Source: Paenibacillus nuruki
Lineage (GTDB): Bacteria > Bacillota > Bacilli > Paenibacillales > Paenibacillaceae
DNA length: 64,000 bases
Assembly: GCF_001721045.1 (NCBI RefSeq)
Contig: NZ_MDER01000034.1
Span: forward strand, 1-64,000
Direction: 5' to 3'
Below, in pieces: positions 25,354 to 35,462 of the stretch (positions within the stretch are counted from its first letter, which is position 1; each line of letters starts with the position of its first letter). The notes beneath the pieces are model-generated. The model worked only from the letters and a program-made list of their open reading frames with translations. It did not search any database and had not been told where the DNA came from. The position numbers were made by a program, and so were the translations under genes.

Positions 25354-27414
25354 ATGACTGACAAGAAACAAGAGCAAGAACAAAGTATAAGTAAAGCAGA
25401 GAACTCCAACGTGGATAATCTGGCGATTTCAACAATCCGTACGCTTTCTATCGATGCAATCGAAAAAGCGAATTCCGGACATCCTGGTATGCCAATGGGT
25501 TCTGCACCAATGGGTTACCAATTATTTGCAAAAACAATGACACATAACCCGGCTAATCCAACTTGGATCAACCGTGACCGTTTTGTACTTTCTGCTGGAC
25601 ATGGCTCTATGCTATTGTACAGCTTGCTACACCTTTCCGGCTATGGCTTGGAAATGGATGAAATCAAACAGTTCCGTCAATGGGGCAGTAAAACTCCAGG
25701 TCACCCTGAGTTTGGTCATACTGTTGGTGTTGATGCTACAACTGGACCTCTAGGTCAAGGTGTAGGTATGGCTGTAGGTATGGCTATTGCTGAAGCTCAC
25801 TTGGCAGCAACGTATAACCAAGGTAACTTCAATGTTGTCGATCATTTCACATATGCAATCTGTGGTGATGGCGATATGATGGAAGGCGTTTCTAGTGAAG
25901 CTGCTTCTATGGCGGGTCATATGAAACTAGGTAAATTGATCATGATGTACGATTCCAATGATATTACATTGGATGGTAAAGCAGGTCTTTCTTTCTCTGA
26001 GAATGTAGAAGACCGTTTTAAAGCTTATGGATGGCAAGTGATTCGTGTAGAAGACGGTAACGATCTTCCTGCACTTGCAGCTGCTTTGGAAGAAGCAAAA
26101 GCGGATCTTTCTCGTCCAACATTGATCGAAGTGAAAACAGTGATCGGTTACGGTAGCCCGAACAAACAAGGTATCGGCGGCCACGGCGGTACTCACGGTT
26201 CTCCACTAGGTTCTGCTGAAGCTAAATTAACTAAGGCTGCTTACGAGTGGACTTATGAAGAAGATTTCTATGTACCAGACGAAGTTCGTGAACATTTCGC
26301 TAAAGTAAAAGAGCGTGGTGTAGAAGCGAACAATGCATGGAACGAGAAATTTGCTGAATACAAAAAAGCTAACCCTGAACTAGCTGCTCAATTCGAAACA
26401 GTAATTGCTGGCGAATTAAGCGAAGGATGGGACAAAGAACTTCCTCATTACACTACAGAAGACAAAGCAGTTTCAACTCGTGTAGCTTCTGGTAATGCAT
26501 TGAATGGTCTAATCAATGGTGTTCCTCAATTAGCAGGCGGTTCTGCTGACCTTGAGAGTTCAACAATGACTCACTTGAACGGTTTGGATAGCTTTACTCC
26601 TGAAAGTTATGCGGGTCGTAACATTTATTACGGAGTGCGTGAATTCGGTATGGCTGCGGCAATGAACGGTATTGCTCTTCATACAGGCGTTAAAATCTTC
26701 GGTGGTACATTCTTCGTATTTACAGATTACTTGCGTCCAGCTGTACGTTTGGCTGCTCTTATGGGCTTGCCTGTAACGTATGTGTTGACTCATGATAGTA
26801 TTGCTGTTGGTGAAGATGGTCCTACACACGAACCGATCGAACAATTGGCTTCTCTACGCATCATTCCAGGTTTGACAGTGATTCGTCCAGCTGATGGTAA
26901 CGAAACGTCTGCTGCTTGGGCTCATGCTATGGAAAACCAAAAAGGTCCTATCGCGCTTGTATTGACTCGTCAAAACTTGCCGATCTTGCCAGGTACTGTA
27001 GAACATTCTCGTCAAAACATCAAAAAAGGTGCTTATGTGGTATCTGATGCTAAAGCGGGACAACCAGTAGCACAATTGATTGCAACAGGTTCTGAAGTAC
27101 AATTAGCTGTTCGTGCTCAAGAAGCACTAGCATCTGAAGGTATCGAAGTTCGTGTTATCAGTATGCCAAGCTGGGAATTGTTCGAACAACAAGACCAAGC
27201 TTACAAAGATTCTGTATTGTTACCAGATGTTAAACCACGTCTTGCAATCGAAATGGCTCAAACATTCGGTTGGGAACGTTACACTGGCGACAAAGGTGGA
27301 ATTATCGGAATTACAACTTTCGGTGCTTCTGCTCCAGGAGATCGCGTAATGGCTGAGTACGGCTTTACAGTTGAGAACGTTGTTCAACATGTTAAAGGTC
27401 TATTGTCTAAATAA
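25354..27414 (+). CDS. tkt: transketolase
   Basis: 686-residue thiamine-diphosphate enzyme of the pentose phosphate pathway that moves two-carbon units between sugar phosphates. The ATG at 25354 follows GAGGAGG; an upstream ATG lies on that site. Seen: [25 protein letters not shown], the TPP motif GDGDMMEG..., DSNDITLDG, and the C-terminal [16 protein letters not shown]. Full length. Codons are biased to the C-ending forms of highly expressed genes (GGT/AAC/TTC). Monocistronic with a terminator. Confidence 0.98.
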   Translation: MTDKKQEQEQSISKAENSNVDNLAISTIRTLSIDAIEKANSGHPGMPMGSAPMGYQLFAKTMTHNPANPTWINRDRFVLSAGHGSMLLYSLLHLSGYGLEMDEIKQFRQWGSKTPGHPEFGHTVGVDATTGPLGQGVGMAVGMAIAEAHLAATYNQGNFNVVDHFTYAICGDGDMMEGVSSEAASMAGHMKLGKLIMMYDSNDITLDGKAGLSFSENVEDRFKAYGWQVIRVEDGNDLPALAAALEEAKADLSRPTLIEVKTVIGYGSPNKQGIGGHGGTHGSPLGSAEAKLTKAAYEWTYEEDFYVPDEVREHFAKVKERGVEANNAWNEKFAEYKKANPELAAQFETVIAGELSEGWDKELPHYTTEDKAVSTRVASGNALNGLINGVPQLAGGSADLESSTMTHLNGLDSFTPESYAGRNIYYGVREFGMAAAMNGIALHTGVKIFGGTFFVFTDYLRPAVRLAALMGLPVTYVLTHDSIAVGEDGPTHEPIEQLASLRIIPGLTVIRPADGNETSAAWAHAMENQKGPIALVLTRQNLPILPGTVEHSRQNIKKGAYVVSDAKAGQPVAQLIATGSEVQLAVRAQEALASEGIEVRVISMPSWELFEQQDQAYKDSVLLPDVKPRLAIEMAQTFGWERYTGDKGGIIGITTFGASAPGDRVMAEYGFTVENVVQHVKGLLSK

Positions 27415-27427
27415 TTAAAAGTACTGT

Positions 27428-27472
27428 TAAAGGTGCAGAAGTTGGCAAAGCGCCATTTCTGCACCTTTTTAT
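27428..27472 (+). terminator. terminator of tkt
   Basis: AAAGGTGCAGAA pairs with TTTCTGCACCTTT around an inner TTGGC/GCCA stem, followed by T-run. Confidence 0.9.
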
Positions 27473-27519
27473 AACTATTTTCTGTATTTCAAATGATGAG
27501 CAGGGGAGCGGTCTGATTC

Positions 27520-27831
27520 ATGACGCAATTAGAACAGGTAACTGTAGTAAAAGAAGCTAATATTTATTACGAGGGTAAAGTAACTAGCCGCGCAGTCATT
27601 TTGCCAGATGGTAGCAAAATCACATTAGGCATTATGTTGCCAGGTTCTTATGAATTTGGAACAGATCAACATGAGACGATGGAAATTCTATCGGGAGAAC
27701 TTCGTGTCCTGTTACCAGATACAGAAGAATGGTTAGATATTAAGGGACAGGCAACATTTGAAGTGCCTGCCAATACTCGCTTCAAACTTGAGATTGCTGT
27801 AGTCACGGATTACTGCTGTTCTTATGCTTAA
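27520..27831 (+). CDS. ppnP: pyrimidine/purine nucleoside phosphorylase (PpnP, cupin)
   Basis: 103-residue cupin protein of the YaiE/PpnP family, which phosphorolyses a broad range of nucleosides to base and ribose-1-phosphate. Seen: N-terminal VKEANIYYEGKVTSRAV, the core PGSYEFGTDQHETMEILSG, and the C-terminal VTDYCCSYA typical of the family. Length is exact for the family. GAGCGG precedes the ATG (weak). The position next to tkt fits pentose salvage, but the two are separated by a terminator. Confidence 0.93.
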   Translation: MTQLEQVTVVKEANIYYEGKVTSRAVILPDGSKITLGIMLPGSYEFGTDQHETMEILSGELRVLLPDTEEWLDIKGQATFEVPANTRFKLEIAVVTDYCCSYA

Positions 27832-27861
27832 TCAACATCAATAGCATCGAAAGTAGCTATC

Positions 27862-27910
27862 AAAAAAGGCAAGCTCATCAGTATCAATCATACTGAGAAC
27901 TTACCCTTTT
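27862..27910. terminator. terminator between convergent ppnP and reductase genes
   Basis: AAAAAGG...CTCATCAGTAT pairs imperfectly with ATACTGAGAAC...CCTTTT; A- and T-runs occur on both sides. Confidence 0.6.
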
Positions 27911-27998
27911 CATGTGTACTATAGACTCATCTATCACCTGTGCGATACATCATGCGGAAGATCAAGAATTAAAGTTATACTGTACTAAGAATATAGGA

Positions 27999-28895
27999 TT
28001 ACAGCTCTTTGCCATTGATCGTTTGACCGATCCATTCTTCATAGCATTTAGCGATAACCGAAAGATCATCATCACCATATCCTTTGGTCTGACCGATCTG
28101 GAACATACTTTTTGCTAGATTTAGCATAGGCGAAGGTACTCCATTATTATCGTTAAGCACAGAGGCAAGCTTAAGGTCTTTGAGCATCAATGCCAGTGAA
28201 AATTGATTGGTATAATCACCATCGATAATTTTTTGACCTTTGAGTTCAGCGGTACGACTACCTGCTGCGCCCATACGTACCAGTTCATAAAAAGCCGATG
28301 GATCAATGCCACCTTTTGCGGCTACAGCAAAAGCTTCAGCAAGGGCAACAGTATGAATACCTACAATGGTATTATGAGCTAATTTGGCAGTAGCACCGCT
28401 ACCGTTAGCACCCATCGGGATCACTTTGCGACCCAGTGTCTCAAATACATCTTGATGTGCATCAATAACGTGCGTGTCACCGCCAACCATAAACACAAGA
28501 GTACCATCAATAGCCGCAGGCTCACTACCTGTGACAGGGGCATCTAGAAATTGACCGCCTTTATCTGTAATCGAAGTGGCTAATTGTTTGACAAGTGATG
28601 GAGAAATGGTACTGCAATCCATAACCGTTAATCCGTGTTGAACAGCTTGTAAAATGCCATCTTCGCCTTCGTATACATCAACAATCGAAGCATCATCGCT
28701 AATGATCGTAATGACCATATCTTGACCTGTAGCTGCTTCACGCGGCGTATGTACTTGATGGGCTCCTTGCTGAACTAGAGATTCTGCTTTGGATGCTGTA
28801 CGATTGTATACAGTTAATGTGTAACCTGCTTTGAGCAAGTTGGCTGCCATAGGTAGACCCATCGTGCCAAGGCCAATAAATCCGATTTTTTTCAT
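27999..28895 (-). CDS. 6-phosphogluconate-dehydrogenase-like beta-hydroxyacid dehydrogenase
   Basis: 298-residue NAD(P)-dependent oxidoreductase of the GarR/3-hydroxyisobutyrate dehydrogenase group. The Rossmann motif is GFIGLGTMGLPMAANLL (residues 5-21); the substrate motif is FLDAPVTGS; the catalytic Lys is in GATAKLAHNTIVG. Length and motifs are standard. GGAGGAAATC precedes the ATG. Tartronate semialdehyde, hydroxyisobutyrate and succinic semialdehyde are all possible substrates. It is divergent from pgi. Confidence 0.88.
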   Translation of the reverse strand: MKKIGFIGLGTMGLPMAANLLKAGYTLTVYNRTASKAESLVQQGAHQVHTPREAATGQDMVITIISDDASIVDVYEGEDGILQAVQHGLTVMDCSTISPSLVKQLATSITDKGGQFLDAPVTGSEPAAIDGTLVFMVGGDTHVIDAHQDVFETLGRKVIPMGANGSGATAKLAHNTIVGIHTVALAEAFAVAAKGGIDPSAFYELVRMGAAGSRTAELKGQKIIDGDYTNQFSLALMLKDLKLASVLNDNNGVPSPMLNLAKSMFQIGQTKGYGDDDLSVIAKCYEEWIGQTINGKEL

Positions 28896-29020
28896 AGCTT
28901 GATTTCCTCCATATCCTGAGTGGGTTAGAACATCTATACTTATCCATTTAGTGTAGCATGTTCAATAGCGAATTGGGTATGGGACCGTATCATAATTTAT
29001 TTTGGGAGGGTAACAATATT

Positions 29021-30376
29021 ATGGCTAAAACAGTTAAATTTGATTACAGTAACGCTCTTTCTTTTGTCGCTCAACACGAAGTGGATTATTTTGCAGAGCC
29101 GATTCGTTTGGCTCACGAACAATTGCATAACGGCACAGGCGCAGGTTCTGATTTCTTAGGATGGATTGACTTGCCTACAGCTTACGATAAAGAAGAATTT
29201 GCTCGCATCCAAAAAGCAGCAGCAAAAATTCAAAGCGATTCTGAAGTACTAATCGTTATCGGTATCGGTGGCTCTTATCTAGGTGCTCGTGCAGCGATCG
29301 AAATGTTAACTCATTCGTTCTATAACACACTACCTAAAGACAAACGTAAAACGCCTGAAATTTATTTCGCAGGTAACAATATTAGTTCTACGTATGTAAA
29401 CCAATTGCTAGAAAATATTGAAGGTAAAGATTTCTCTGTCAATGTAATCTCCAAATCAGGTACAACTACAGAGCCAGCGATCGCTTTCCGTATTTTCCGT
29501 GCAGAACTAGAGAAAAAATATGGTAAAGAAGAAGCAAAAAAACGCATCTATGCAACAACTGACCGTGCAAAAGGCGCTTTGAAAACATTGGCTGATGCAG
29601 AAGGTTACGAAACATTCGTGATTCCTGATGATGTAGGTGGACGTTATTCTGTATTGACTCCAGTAGGATTGTTACCAATCGCTACAGCAGGTATCAATAT
29701 TGAAGAAATGATGCAAGGTGCAGCAGATGCAGCGAAAGAATACAGTAATCCTAATGTTGCTGAAAACGAAAGCTACCAGTATGCAGCCGTGCGTAACGCA
29801 TTGTACCGTAAAGGTAAAGCTATCGAAATTTTGGTAAACTATGAGCCTTCATTGCACTTTGTATCTGAATGGTGGAAACAACTATTCGGCGAAAGTGAAG
29901 GTAAAGACTTTAAGGGTATCTTCCCAGCAGCTGTAGATTTCTCAACAGACTTGCACTCTATGGGTCAATTTATCCAAGATGGTAGCCGTAACATTTTCGA
30001 AACGGTTGTACAAGTTGAAAATGTAGCTAGCCACATTACGATCGAATCTGATCCAGATGACTTGGATGGCTTGAACTTCTTAACAGGTAAAACACTTGAT
30101 TTCGTTAACAAAAAAGCATTCCAAGGTACACTACTTGCACACACAGATGGTCAAGTACCTAACTTGATCGTGAATATCGAAGATCAAACACCTTATTCTT
30201 TCGGATACCTTGTCTACTTCTTCGAAAAAGCTTGCGGTATCAGCGGTTACTTGTCAGGTGTGAATCCATTTGACCAAGAAGGCGTAGAAGCTTACAAAAA
30301 GAATATGTTTGCATTGCTAGGCAAACCAGGATTTGAAAAACAAAAAGCAGAACTTGAAGCAAGACTTTCCGAATAA
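29021..30376 (+). CDS. pgi: glucose-6-phosphate isomerase
   Basis: 451-residue glycolytic enzyme interconverting glucose-6-phosphate and fructose-6-phosphate. The ATG at 29021 follows GGGAGGG. Signatures seen: [32 protein letters not shown], the first PGI signature near [15 protein letters not shown], and [14 protein letters not shown]; the Gram-positive length. Codon use shows the high-expression bias also seen in tkt. Monocistronic. Confidence 0.98.
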   Translation: MAKTVKFDYSNALSFVAQHEVDYFAEPIRLAHEQLHNGTGAGSDFLGWIDLPTAYDKEEFARIQKAAAKIQSDSEVLIVIGIGGSYLGARAAIEMLTHSFYNTLPKDKRKTPEIYFAGNNISSTYVNQLLENIEGKDFSVNVISKSGTTTEPAIAFRIFRAELEKKYGKEEAKKRIYATTDRAKGALKTLADAEGYETFVIPDDVGGRYSVLTPVGLLPIATAGINIEEMMQGAADAAKEYSNPNVAENESYQYAAVRNALYRKGKAIEILVNYEPSLHFVSEWWKQLFGESEGKDFKGIFPAAVDFSTDLHSMGQFIQDGSRNIFETVVQVENVASHITIESDPDDLDGLNFLTGKTLDFVNKKAFQGTLLAHTDGQVPNLIVNIEDQTPYSFGYLVYFFEKACGISGYLSGVNPFDQEGVEAYKKNMFALLGKPGFEKQKAELEARLSE

Positions 30377-30410
30377 GTCACTTTAAGTTAAAATAGAATA
30401 AATCAATACG

Positions 30411-30455
30411 AGAAAGCAGTTCTTTGACAGTAATGTCAGGGGGCTGCTTTCTTGA
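30411..30455 (+). terminator. terminator of pgi
   Basis: AGAAAGCAG pairs with CTGCTTTCT; a small GACA/TGTC hairpin is nested in the loop. Confidence 0.75.
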
Positions 30456-30569
30456 TACTTAAATATAGTGTATTATATCTTTGGAAACACATGAACTATT
30501 CTGTCTGGTACATACCTATTAAATCAAAGCAGAATAGGGCAGTGTCTTATCAATAAAGTGGGGATTAAA

Positions 30570-31211
30570 ATGGACAAACCTGAACGTTATCGCACAGTCA
30601 AGCAAGAAGGTGTCAAAGAGATTGTTATTAAAAAATCTCGTTTTTTAGGGCATGTTATGCCTGTACAGACAGAAGAAGAAGCCATCGCTTTTATAGAACG
30701 CATTAAAAAGCAACACTGGAATGCTACTCATAATTGTTCGGCATATCTGATCGGTTCACGAGGAGAGATACAGCGGCAATCGGACGATGGAGAACCTAGC
30801 GGTACAGCAGGGAAACCTATTTTGGAGGTGATCAAGAATCAGCAACTTCAAGATGTAGCGATTGTGGTTACCCGTTATTTTGGGGGAATTATGTTAGGCG
30901 CAGGAGGGTTGATTCGGGCTTATACCGATGGCGCTGTAGCGGCTATTGAAGCAGGTGAAGCAATTACTCGTATACTTCATCAAGAAGTTGCAGTAGAATT
31001 GGATTACACCTGGCTCGGCAAAGTCGAAAACGAATTGCGTAATCGCGGTATTCGCACAGCCGAAACGGATTTTACCGATAAGGTGATTGTGAATTGTTTG
31101 CCTGTAGCAAGCGAAGCCGAAGCATTCAAAGCATGGATTACAGATGTCACGCAAGGACAGTCTGTGATCACTGAAGGTGAACAGCGTTACTTTATCGAAG
31201 CTGCATTTTGA
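30570..31211 (+). CDS. YigZ/IMPACT-family protein
   Basis: 213-residue protein of the UPF0029 (YigZ/YvyE) family, related to the N-terminal domain of eukaryotic IMPACT; some members bind nucleic acid or ribosome-associated factors. Signatures: ATHNCSAYLIG, SDDGEPSGTAGKPIL, VVTRYFGGIMLGAGGLIRAY. A C-terminal ferredoxin-like domain follows. The ATG at 30570 follows GTGGGGAT; the GTG within that site at 30558 is rejected. The following tetR gene lies 38 nt downstream. Confidence 0.92.
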   Translation: MDKPERYRTVKQEGVKEIVIKKSRFLGHVMPVQTEEEAIAFIERIKKQHWNATHNCSAYLIGSRGEIQRQSDDGEPSGTAGKPILEVIKNQQLQDVAIVVTRYFGGIMLGAGGLIRAYTDGAVAAIEAGEAITRILHQEVAVELDYTWLGKVENELRNRGIRTAETDFTDKVIVNCLPVASEAEAFKAWITDVTQGQSVITEGEQRYFIEAAF

Positions 31212-31249
31212 ATCAGACTATGCAAAATGCTTGAAGGAGAATCGTAATC

Positions 31250-31831
31250 ATGGCACGAAGAGCGGTAGAACAAGAATTATCCAGAGAAAGAATTCTCGAA
31301 GCTGCCAGACATCTGTTCGTCACCAAAGGATATCGGGCAATTTCAATGCGGAGTATTGGTCAACATTTGGGGTATAGCCATGGTTCGTTATATTATCACT
31401 TTAAAGAAAAAGCAGAGCTGTTTTATGCGATCGTAATGGAGGACTTTGATCATTTATGCTTTTTGTTTCGAGAAGTTAAAGATCAGCCTGAACACGGGGA
31501 ATGGTCCAAAGTAGAGTTGTTGCTTATCGAGTTTATTCGCTTTGGCTTAGACAATGCGCATCAGTATGAGATTATGTTTATGACTCGTGATGAAGAATTA
31601 CTGAGTTATTGCAGGGCAGAACAAGCACGATGTTTTGATTTATTTGCGTCAATCATTCGTCAATCAATGACCGCATCAGATCATACGAGGGAAGAAATGA
31701 ATACTATTCCGCTGAGTTTATTTTTATCGATTCATGGCTTTATCTCGTATTATATTCAAGATCGTGTAGGCTACGATGATATTAAGCCTGCTGTAGTTGC
31801 CCATGTCAAGACACTATGTCGTGTACTGTGA
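31250..31831 (+). CDS. TetR-family transcriptional regulator
   Basis: 193-residue regulator. N-terminal TetR HTH: ERILEAARHLFVTKGYRAISM...YSHGSLYYHFKEKAELFYAI (residues 10-60). The C-terminal ligand-binding domain is full length, with no recognisable ligand class. AAGGAGAATC precedes the ATG. It lies 38 nt after yigZ and ends before a bidirectional terminator. No efflux pump or obvious target gene is adjacent. Confidence 0.9.
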   Translation: MARRAVEQELSRERILEAARHLFVTKGYRAISMRSIGQHLGYSHGSLYYHFKEKAELFYAIVMEDFDHLCFLFREVKDQPEHGEWSKVELLLIEFIRFGLDNAHQYEIMFMTRDEELLSYCRAEQARCFDLFASIIRQSMTASDHTREEMNTIPLSLFLSIHGFISYYIQDRVGYDDIKPAVVAHVKTLCRVL

Positions 31832-31974
31832 AGGGACAATGAAATGATTGCGTATATGGATCAAGATAAGGTGAGCTATTCAGATCAAGCTCAAAAGTAT
31901 CTGCATACTTTAAGGCTTTCCCTTGTCAAAACGGTAAACTCCTATAGTAAAATCGTAAAAGTTGTATATGATTT

Positions 31975-32025
31975 AAAAAGGCGATGTATCCACGAACGCA
32001 TACGATGGATACATCGCCTTTTTAA
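31975..32025. terminator. bidirectional terminator
   Basis: AAAAAGGCGATGTATCCA pairs perfectly with TGGATACATCGCCTTTTT around a 13-nt loop, between the convergent tetR and YjbQ-family genes. Confidence 0.92.
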
Positions 32026-32026
32026 G

Positions 32027-32428
32027 TTAACCTGCTATAATTTTGACCATATATTCACGTTTACGTGGACCATCAAATTCACAGAAGTAAATCCCTTGCC
32101 AGCGTCCAAGTAGCATCCGACCTTCTTGGATAATAATCGTTTGGGAAGGGCCGGTAGTGATCGACTTGAGATGAGAAGCAGTATTGCCTTCCATATGACG
32201 GTATTTGGGATGTTCCCATGGGTACACTTCATCGAGTCGCATAATTACATCATGCTTTACATCGGGATCGGCATTTTCATTGATAGCTATTCCTGCTGTT
32301 GTATGCGGGCAATAAACGACAACAATGCCTTCTTTGACTCCACTTTGGGAAATTAAAGAAGAGACGTCACGCGTAATATCTCTCATTTCATCACGTTTAC
32401 TGGTTGAGATCGGTAAGGTATATAGCAT
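32027..32428 (-). CDS. YjbQ/UPF0047-family protein
   Basis: 133-residue protein of the YjbQ family (annotated as secondary thiamine-phosphate synthase because some members replace ThiE weakly). Signature motifs: [33 protein letters not shown], and [17 protein letters not shown], containing the conserved His and Glu residues. Full length. GAAGGAATA precedes the ATG. True physiological role is unsettled. Confidence 0.92.
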   Translation of the reverse strand: MLYTLPISTSKRDEMRDITRDVSSLISQSGVKEGIVVVYCPHTTAGIAINENADPDVKHDVIMRLDEVYPWEHPKYRHMEGNTASHLKSITTGPSQTIIIQEGRMLLGRWQGIYFCEFDGPRKREYMVKIIAG

Positions 32429-32732
32429 CCATTATTCCTTCTTTCTATGCTTTTTTTCAAATTGGATATTCAACGATTGTTATTTTACATATATAGACAA
32501 AATATCACAAAAATATATTTGAAATTAGAGTACCACTTAAACAACCGTCTACTTCTCTATTACCCGTTTTCAACAGAATGCTTATCATATCAGTAGATTG
32601 AGGACTATTAATCATTTTGACAAAAAGTACTCTTTCAATTGACGGTAGGTATGACAATTTGCTAAAGTATTGCTAAGATTTAAAGCCGAGTATACTAATA
32701 GGAAAAAAAGGTTAAAGCAAAGGAGTCATATC
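32429..32732. other. intergenic region upstream of the sulfate transporter
   Basis: About 300 bp between divergent genes. TTGACG (32639), 18 nt, TAAAGT (32663) is a possible promoter for cysT. No SAM-riboswitch (S-box) core could be recognised. AAAGGAG precedes the GTG start. Confidence 0.4.
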
Positions 32733-33548
32733 GTGAATCGTACATTGCTGCGTCATAAAGGATGGACTTGGGGATTTCGCTCGACCGTATTATTGTATTT
32801 TCTACTATTGATTGTACTACCGATTGCAGGCGTGTATGTGAACTCATTTTCAGAAGGTTGGGCAGCATTCGTACAGAATATCAGTGATCCTATTGCTTGG
32901 AAAGCTGTGCTATTGACATTAAAATTAGCCTTAATTGCTACAGTGATTAATGTGTTGATCGGTACAATGTCTGCCTGGGTATTAGTGCGTTATGATTTTG
33001 CCGGGAAATCTTTGTTGAACAGTATTGTTGATTTGCCATTTGCTTTGCCAACAGCTGTAGGTGGACTGATGATTCTGGTGTTGTTAGGGCCGAACAGTTG
33101 GATGGGCAAATTAGCAGATACTTTAGGATTTCAGTTCGTTTTTCACCAACCAGCAATTATTATAGCGATGGTGTTTGTAACCTTTCCATTTGTAATTCGA
33201 GCAATACAGCCACTACTAGAAGAAATGGATCATTCTGCTGAAGAAGCATCGTATACGTTAGGAGCTTCTAAAAGAGATACTTTTTTTCGCGTGATATTGC
33301 CATCCATGTCTCCAGGCATTATTAGTGGAGCGATGCTAGCTTTCTCTAGAGCATTGGCTGAATTTGGAGCTGTTGTACTGGTGGCAGGTAATATTCCCGG
33401 ACGTACATTGACAGCTTCTGTGTATATTTTTGGAGAAGTAGAAAGTGATAACGAAGCTGGAGCAGCCGCTATTTCTGTTATTTTATTGACATTATCGTTT
33501 CTTATCCTTTGGCTGATTAATGCAGTACAGACAAGGAGAACACGCTAA
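32733..33548 (+). CDS. cysT: sulfate ABC transporter permease CysT
   Basis: 271-residue inner-membrane permease for sulfate/thiosulfate import. The GTG at 32733 follows AAAGGAG by 7 nt; the longer open frame starts without a site. Six membrane segments; the EAA loop is EEASYTLGASKRDTFFRVILPSMSPGI. ALAEFGAVVLVAGNIPG is typical of CysT/CysW. The stop and the cysW start overlap by one base (TAATG), so the operon is tightly coupled. Confidence 0.95.
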   Translation: MNRTLLRHKGWTWGFRSTVLLYFLLLIVLPIAGVYVNSFSEGWAAFVQNISDPIAWKAVLLTLKLALIATVINVLIGTMSAWVLVRYDFAGKSLLNSIVDLPFALPTAVGGLMILVLLGPNSWMGKLADTLGFQFVFHQPAIIIAMVFVTFPFVIRAIQPLLEEMDHSAEEASYTLGASKRDTFFRVILPSMSPGIISGAMLAFSRALAEFGAVVLVAGNIPGRTLTASVYIFGEVESDNEAGAAAISVILLTLSFLILWLINAVQTRRTR

Positions 33549-34345
33549 TGAGAAAATATTGGATTCCACTCACATGGATTGTATTTAGCATATTGATCTT
33601 GATTCCATTAGCTGTACTTGCGACAGGAGCTTTTGACAAAGGGACAAGCGGTTTTATTGCTGCACTGAGTCGCCCTGAAGCCAGACATGCATTAATGATG
33701 ACTGGATTGATTGTATTAGTTGTAACGATTTTAAATGGTCTATTCGGAATCATGATGGGGATCTATCTGGTACGTGGTACATGGCTAAGCCGTAGAGTCA
33801 GACAATTATTCAATAGTATTGTCGATTTACCGTATGCTGTTTCTCCTGTTATTGGAGGATTAATGATTGTATTGCTGTTAGGGCCAGATACCGTTATCGG
33901 TACATTTTTTGAACAGATTGGATTTAAAGTAGTCTATGCCTTTCCCGGTATGGTGATTGCAACACTATTTGTGACCTTTCCATTGATGGTACGTGAAGTG
34001 ATGCCTGTACTACAAGAACTGGGAAACGATCAAGAAGAAGCGGCTTCTACACTTGGAGCGTATAGTTGGACAACGTTTTGGAAAGTCACATGGCCTTCGA
34101 TCCGCTGGGCTGTGATTTACGGTACGATTTTGACAGTTGCACGCTCTCTAGGTGAATTTGGAGCGGTATTGGTAGTGTCAGGCAATATTATTAACAAAAC
34201 ACAAACAGCTACGACGCTGGTGTATCAAGATATGGAGAACTTCAATGTAACAGCTGCAAATGGAGTTGCACTGGTCTTGGCTATATTCTCGGTAGGGTTA
34301 TTATTGTTAATGGAACGCGCCAAAAAGAGAAAGGGAGTGCACTGA
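33548..34345 (+). CDS. cysW: sulfate ABC transporter permease CysW
   Basis: 265-residue second permease subunit. Six membrane segments; EAA motif EEAASTLGAYSWTTFWKVTWPSIRW; conserved ARSLGEFGAVLVVSGNI. It pairs with CysT to form the sulfate channel. It overlaps cysT by one base and precedes cysA by two. Confidence 0.95.
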   Translation: MRKYWIPLTWIVFSILILIPLAVLATGAFDKGTSGFIAALSRPEARHALMMTGLIVLVVTILNGLFGIMMGIYLVRGTWLSRRVRQLFNSIVDLPYAVSPVIGGLMIVLLLGPDTVIGTFFEQIGFKVVYAFPGMVIATLFVTFPLMVREVMPVLQELGNDQEEAASTLGAYSWTTFWKVTWPSIRWAVIYGTILTVARSLGEFGAVLVVSGNIINKTQTATTLVYQDMENFNVTAANGVALVLAIFSVGLLLLMERAKKRKGVH

Positions 34346-34347
34346 GT

Positions 34348-35412
34348 ATGCATCTGGAAGTTCGTAATTTGGATAAGCATTTCGGACAATTTCACGCTGT
34401 ACAAGATGTTAGCTTCAATGTACAAAAAGGTCATTTGATCGGATTGTTAGGTCCAAGTGGTGGAGGTAAAACATCGATCTTACGTATGTTAGCTGGATTG
34501 GAATCACCGGATAGTGGAGATATTATTTTTCACGGACAAAAAGTCAATCAATTGCCTCCTCAGGAACGTGAGATTGGCTTTGTTTTTCAAAACTATGCGT
34601 TGTTCAAACATATGACGGTCTTCGATAATATCGCTTTTGGTCTGACGGTAAAAAAAATGAAAAAGCCTGCGATCAAAGAACGTGTGCAGGAATTAGTAGA
34701 ACTGACAGGTTTAGCTGGATTTGAACATCGTTATCCGCATCAGTTATCCGGTGGACAACGACAACGGGTGGCTTTTGCCAGAGCTCTTGCCCCTGAACCT
34801 CAATTATTGTTGTTGGATGAACCATTTGCAGCAATCGATGCCAAGATTCGGCAAGAACTACGTACATGGCTTCGTGAATTGATTGAACGGGTTGGCATTA
34901 CATCGATCTTTGTCACCCATGATCAGGATGAAGCAATAGAAGTGGCTGATGAGATTATGATTATTAATGGCGGTCGTTTGGAGCAAAAAGGAACACCATG
35001 GGATATTTACAAACAACCATCCACACCTTTTGTAGCTTCATTTATTGGAGAATCTACGATTGTCGATGAAGTTTCTTTATTAAAAGGATTTGACCATGAA
35101 CAATCTCATCCAGGTATTCATGCCTTGATTCGTCCTGAATATATTGAAGTGGGACATGCTAGCGAGTTCCCTTTCTTATCTGCTACAGAGAAAGGAACCG
35201 TAAAACATCTACATTTTCGCGGCAGTCAGTGGTTGGTCGAAGTACAGGTCGGTCAGCATTCATTGATCACATATCGTTCACTGGAAAAAGAAACATTAGA
35301 AATTGGACAATCAGTACATGTGATGGTGCATCGGGCATATCTATTTAATGATCAGGAAAGCTGGATTGCTGAAAATCGTCTCAAACAAGATACCTTATCG
35401 ATGTTTATTTAA
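34348..35412 (+). CDS. cysA: sulfate ABC transporter ATP-binding protein CysA
   Basis: 354-residue ATPase powering sulfate import. Walker A GPSGGGKTS, Q-loop FVFQNYALF, signature LSGGQRQRVAFARA, Walker B LLLLDEPFAAID, H-loop VTHDQDEA. A C-terminal TOBE-like regulatory domain (about 240-354) is present, standard for CysA. It is the third gene of the cysTWA-sbp operon. Confidence 0.95.
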   Translation: MHLEVRNLDKHFGQFHAVQDVSFNVQKGHLIGLLGPSGGGKTSILRMLAGLESPDSGDIIFHGQKVNQLPPQEREIGFVFQNYALFKHMTVFDNIAFGLTVKKMKKPAIKERVQELVELTGLAGFEHRYPHQLSGGQRQRVAFARALAPEPQLLLLDEPFAAIDAKIRQELRTWLRELIERVGITSIFVTHDQDEAIEVADEIMIINGGRLEQKGTPWDIYKQPSTPFVASFIGESTIVDEVSLLKGFDHEQSHPGIHALIRPEYIEVGHASEFPFLSATEKGTVKHLHFRGSQWLVEVQVGQHSLITYRSLEKETLEIGQSVHVMVHRAYLFNDQESWIAENRLKQDTLSMFI

Positions 35413-35462
35413 CCAAAGGATCTCAGCCCGTTCTGTGAACGTGGGAAAGGAAGGGATTGGGC

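Noticed and set aside
31844-32113. Rightward 89-residue frame after tetR
   Set aside because: Runs through a bidirectional terminator and into the antisense of the YjbQ gene.
32429-32732. S-box (SAM) riboswitch before the sulfate operon
   Set aside because: The conserved core of the aptamer is absent.
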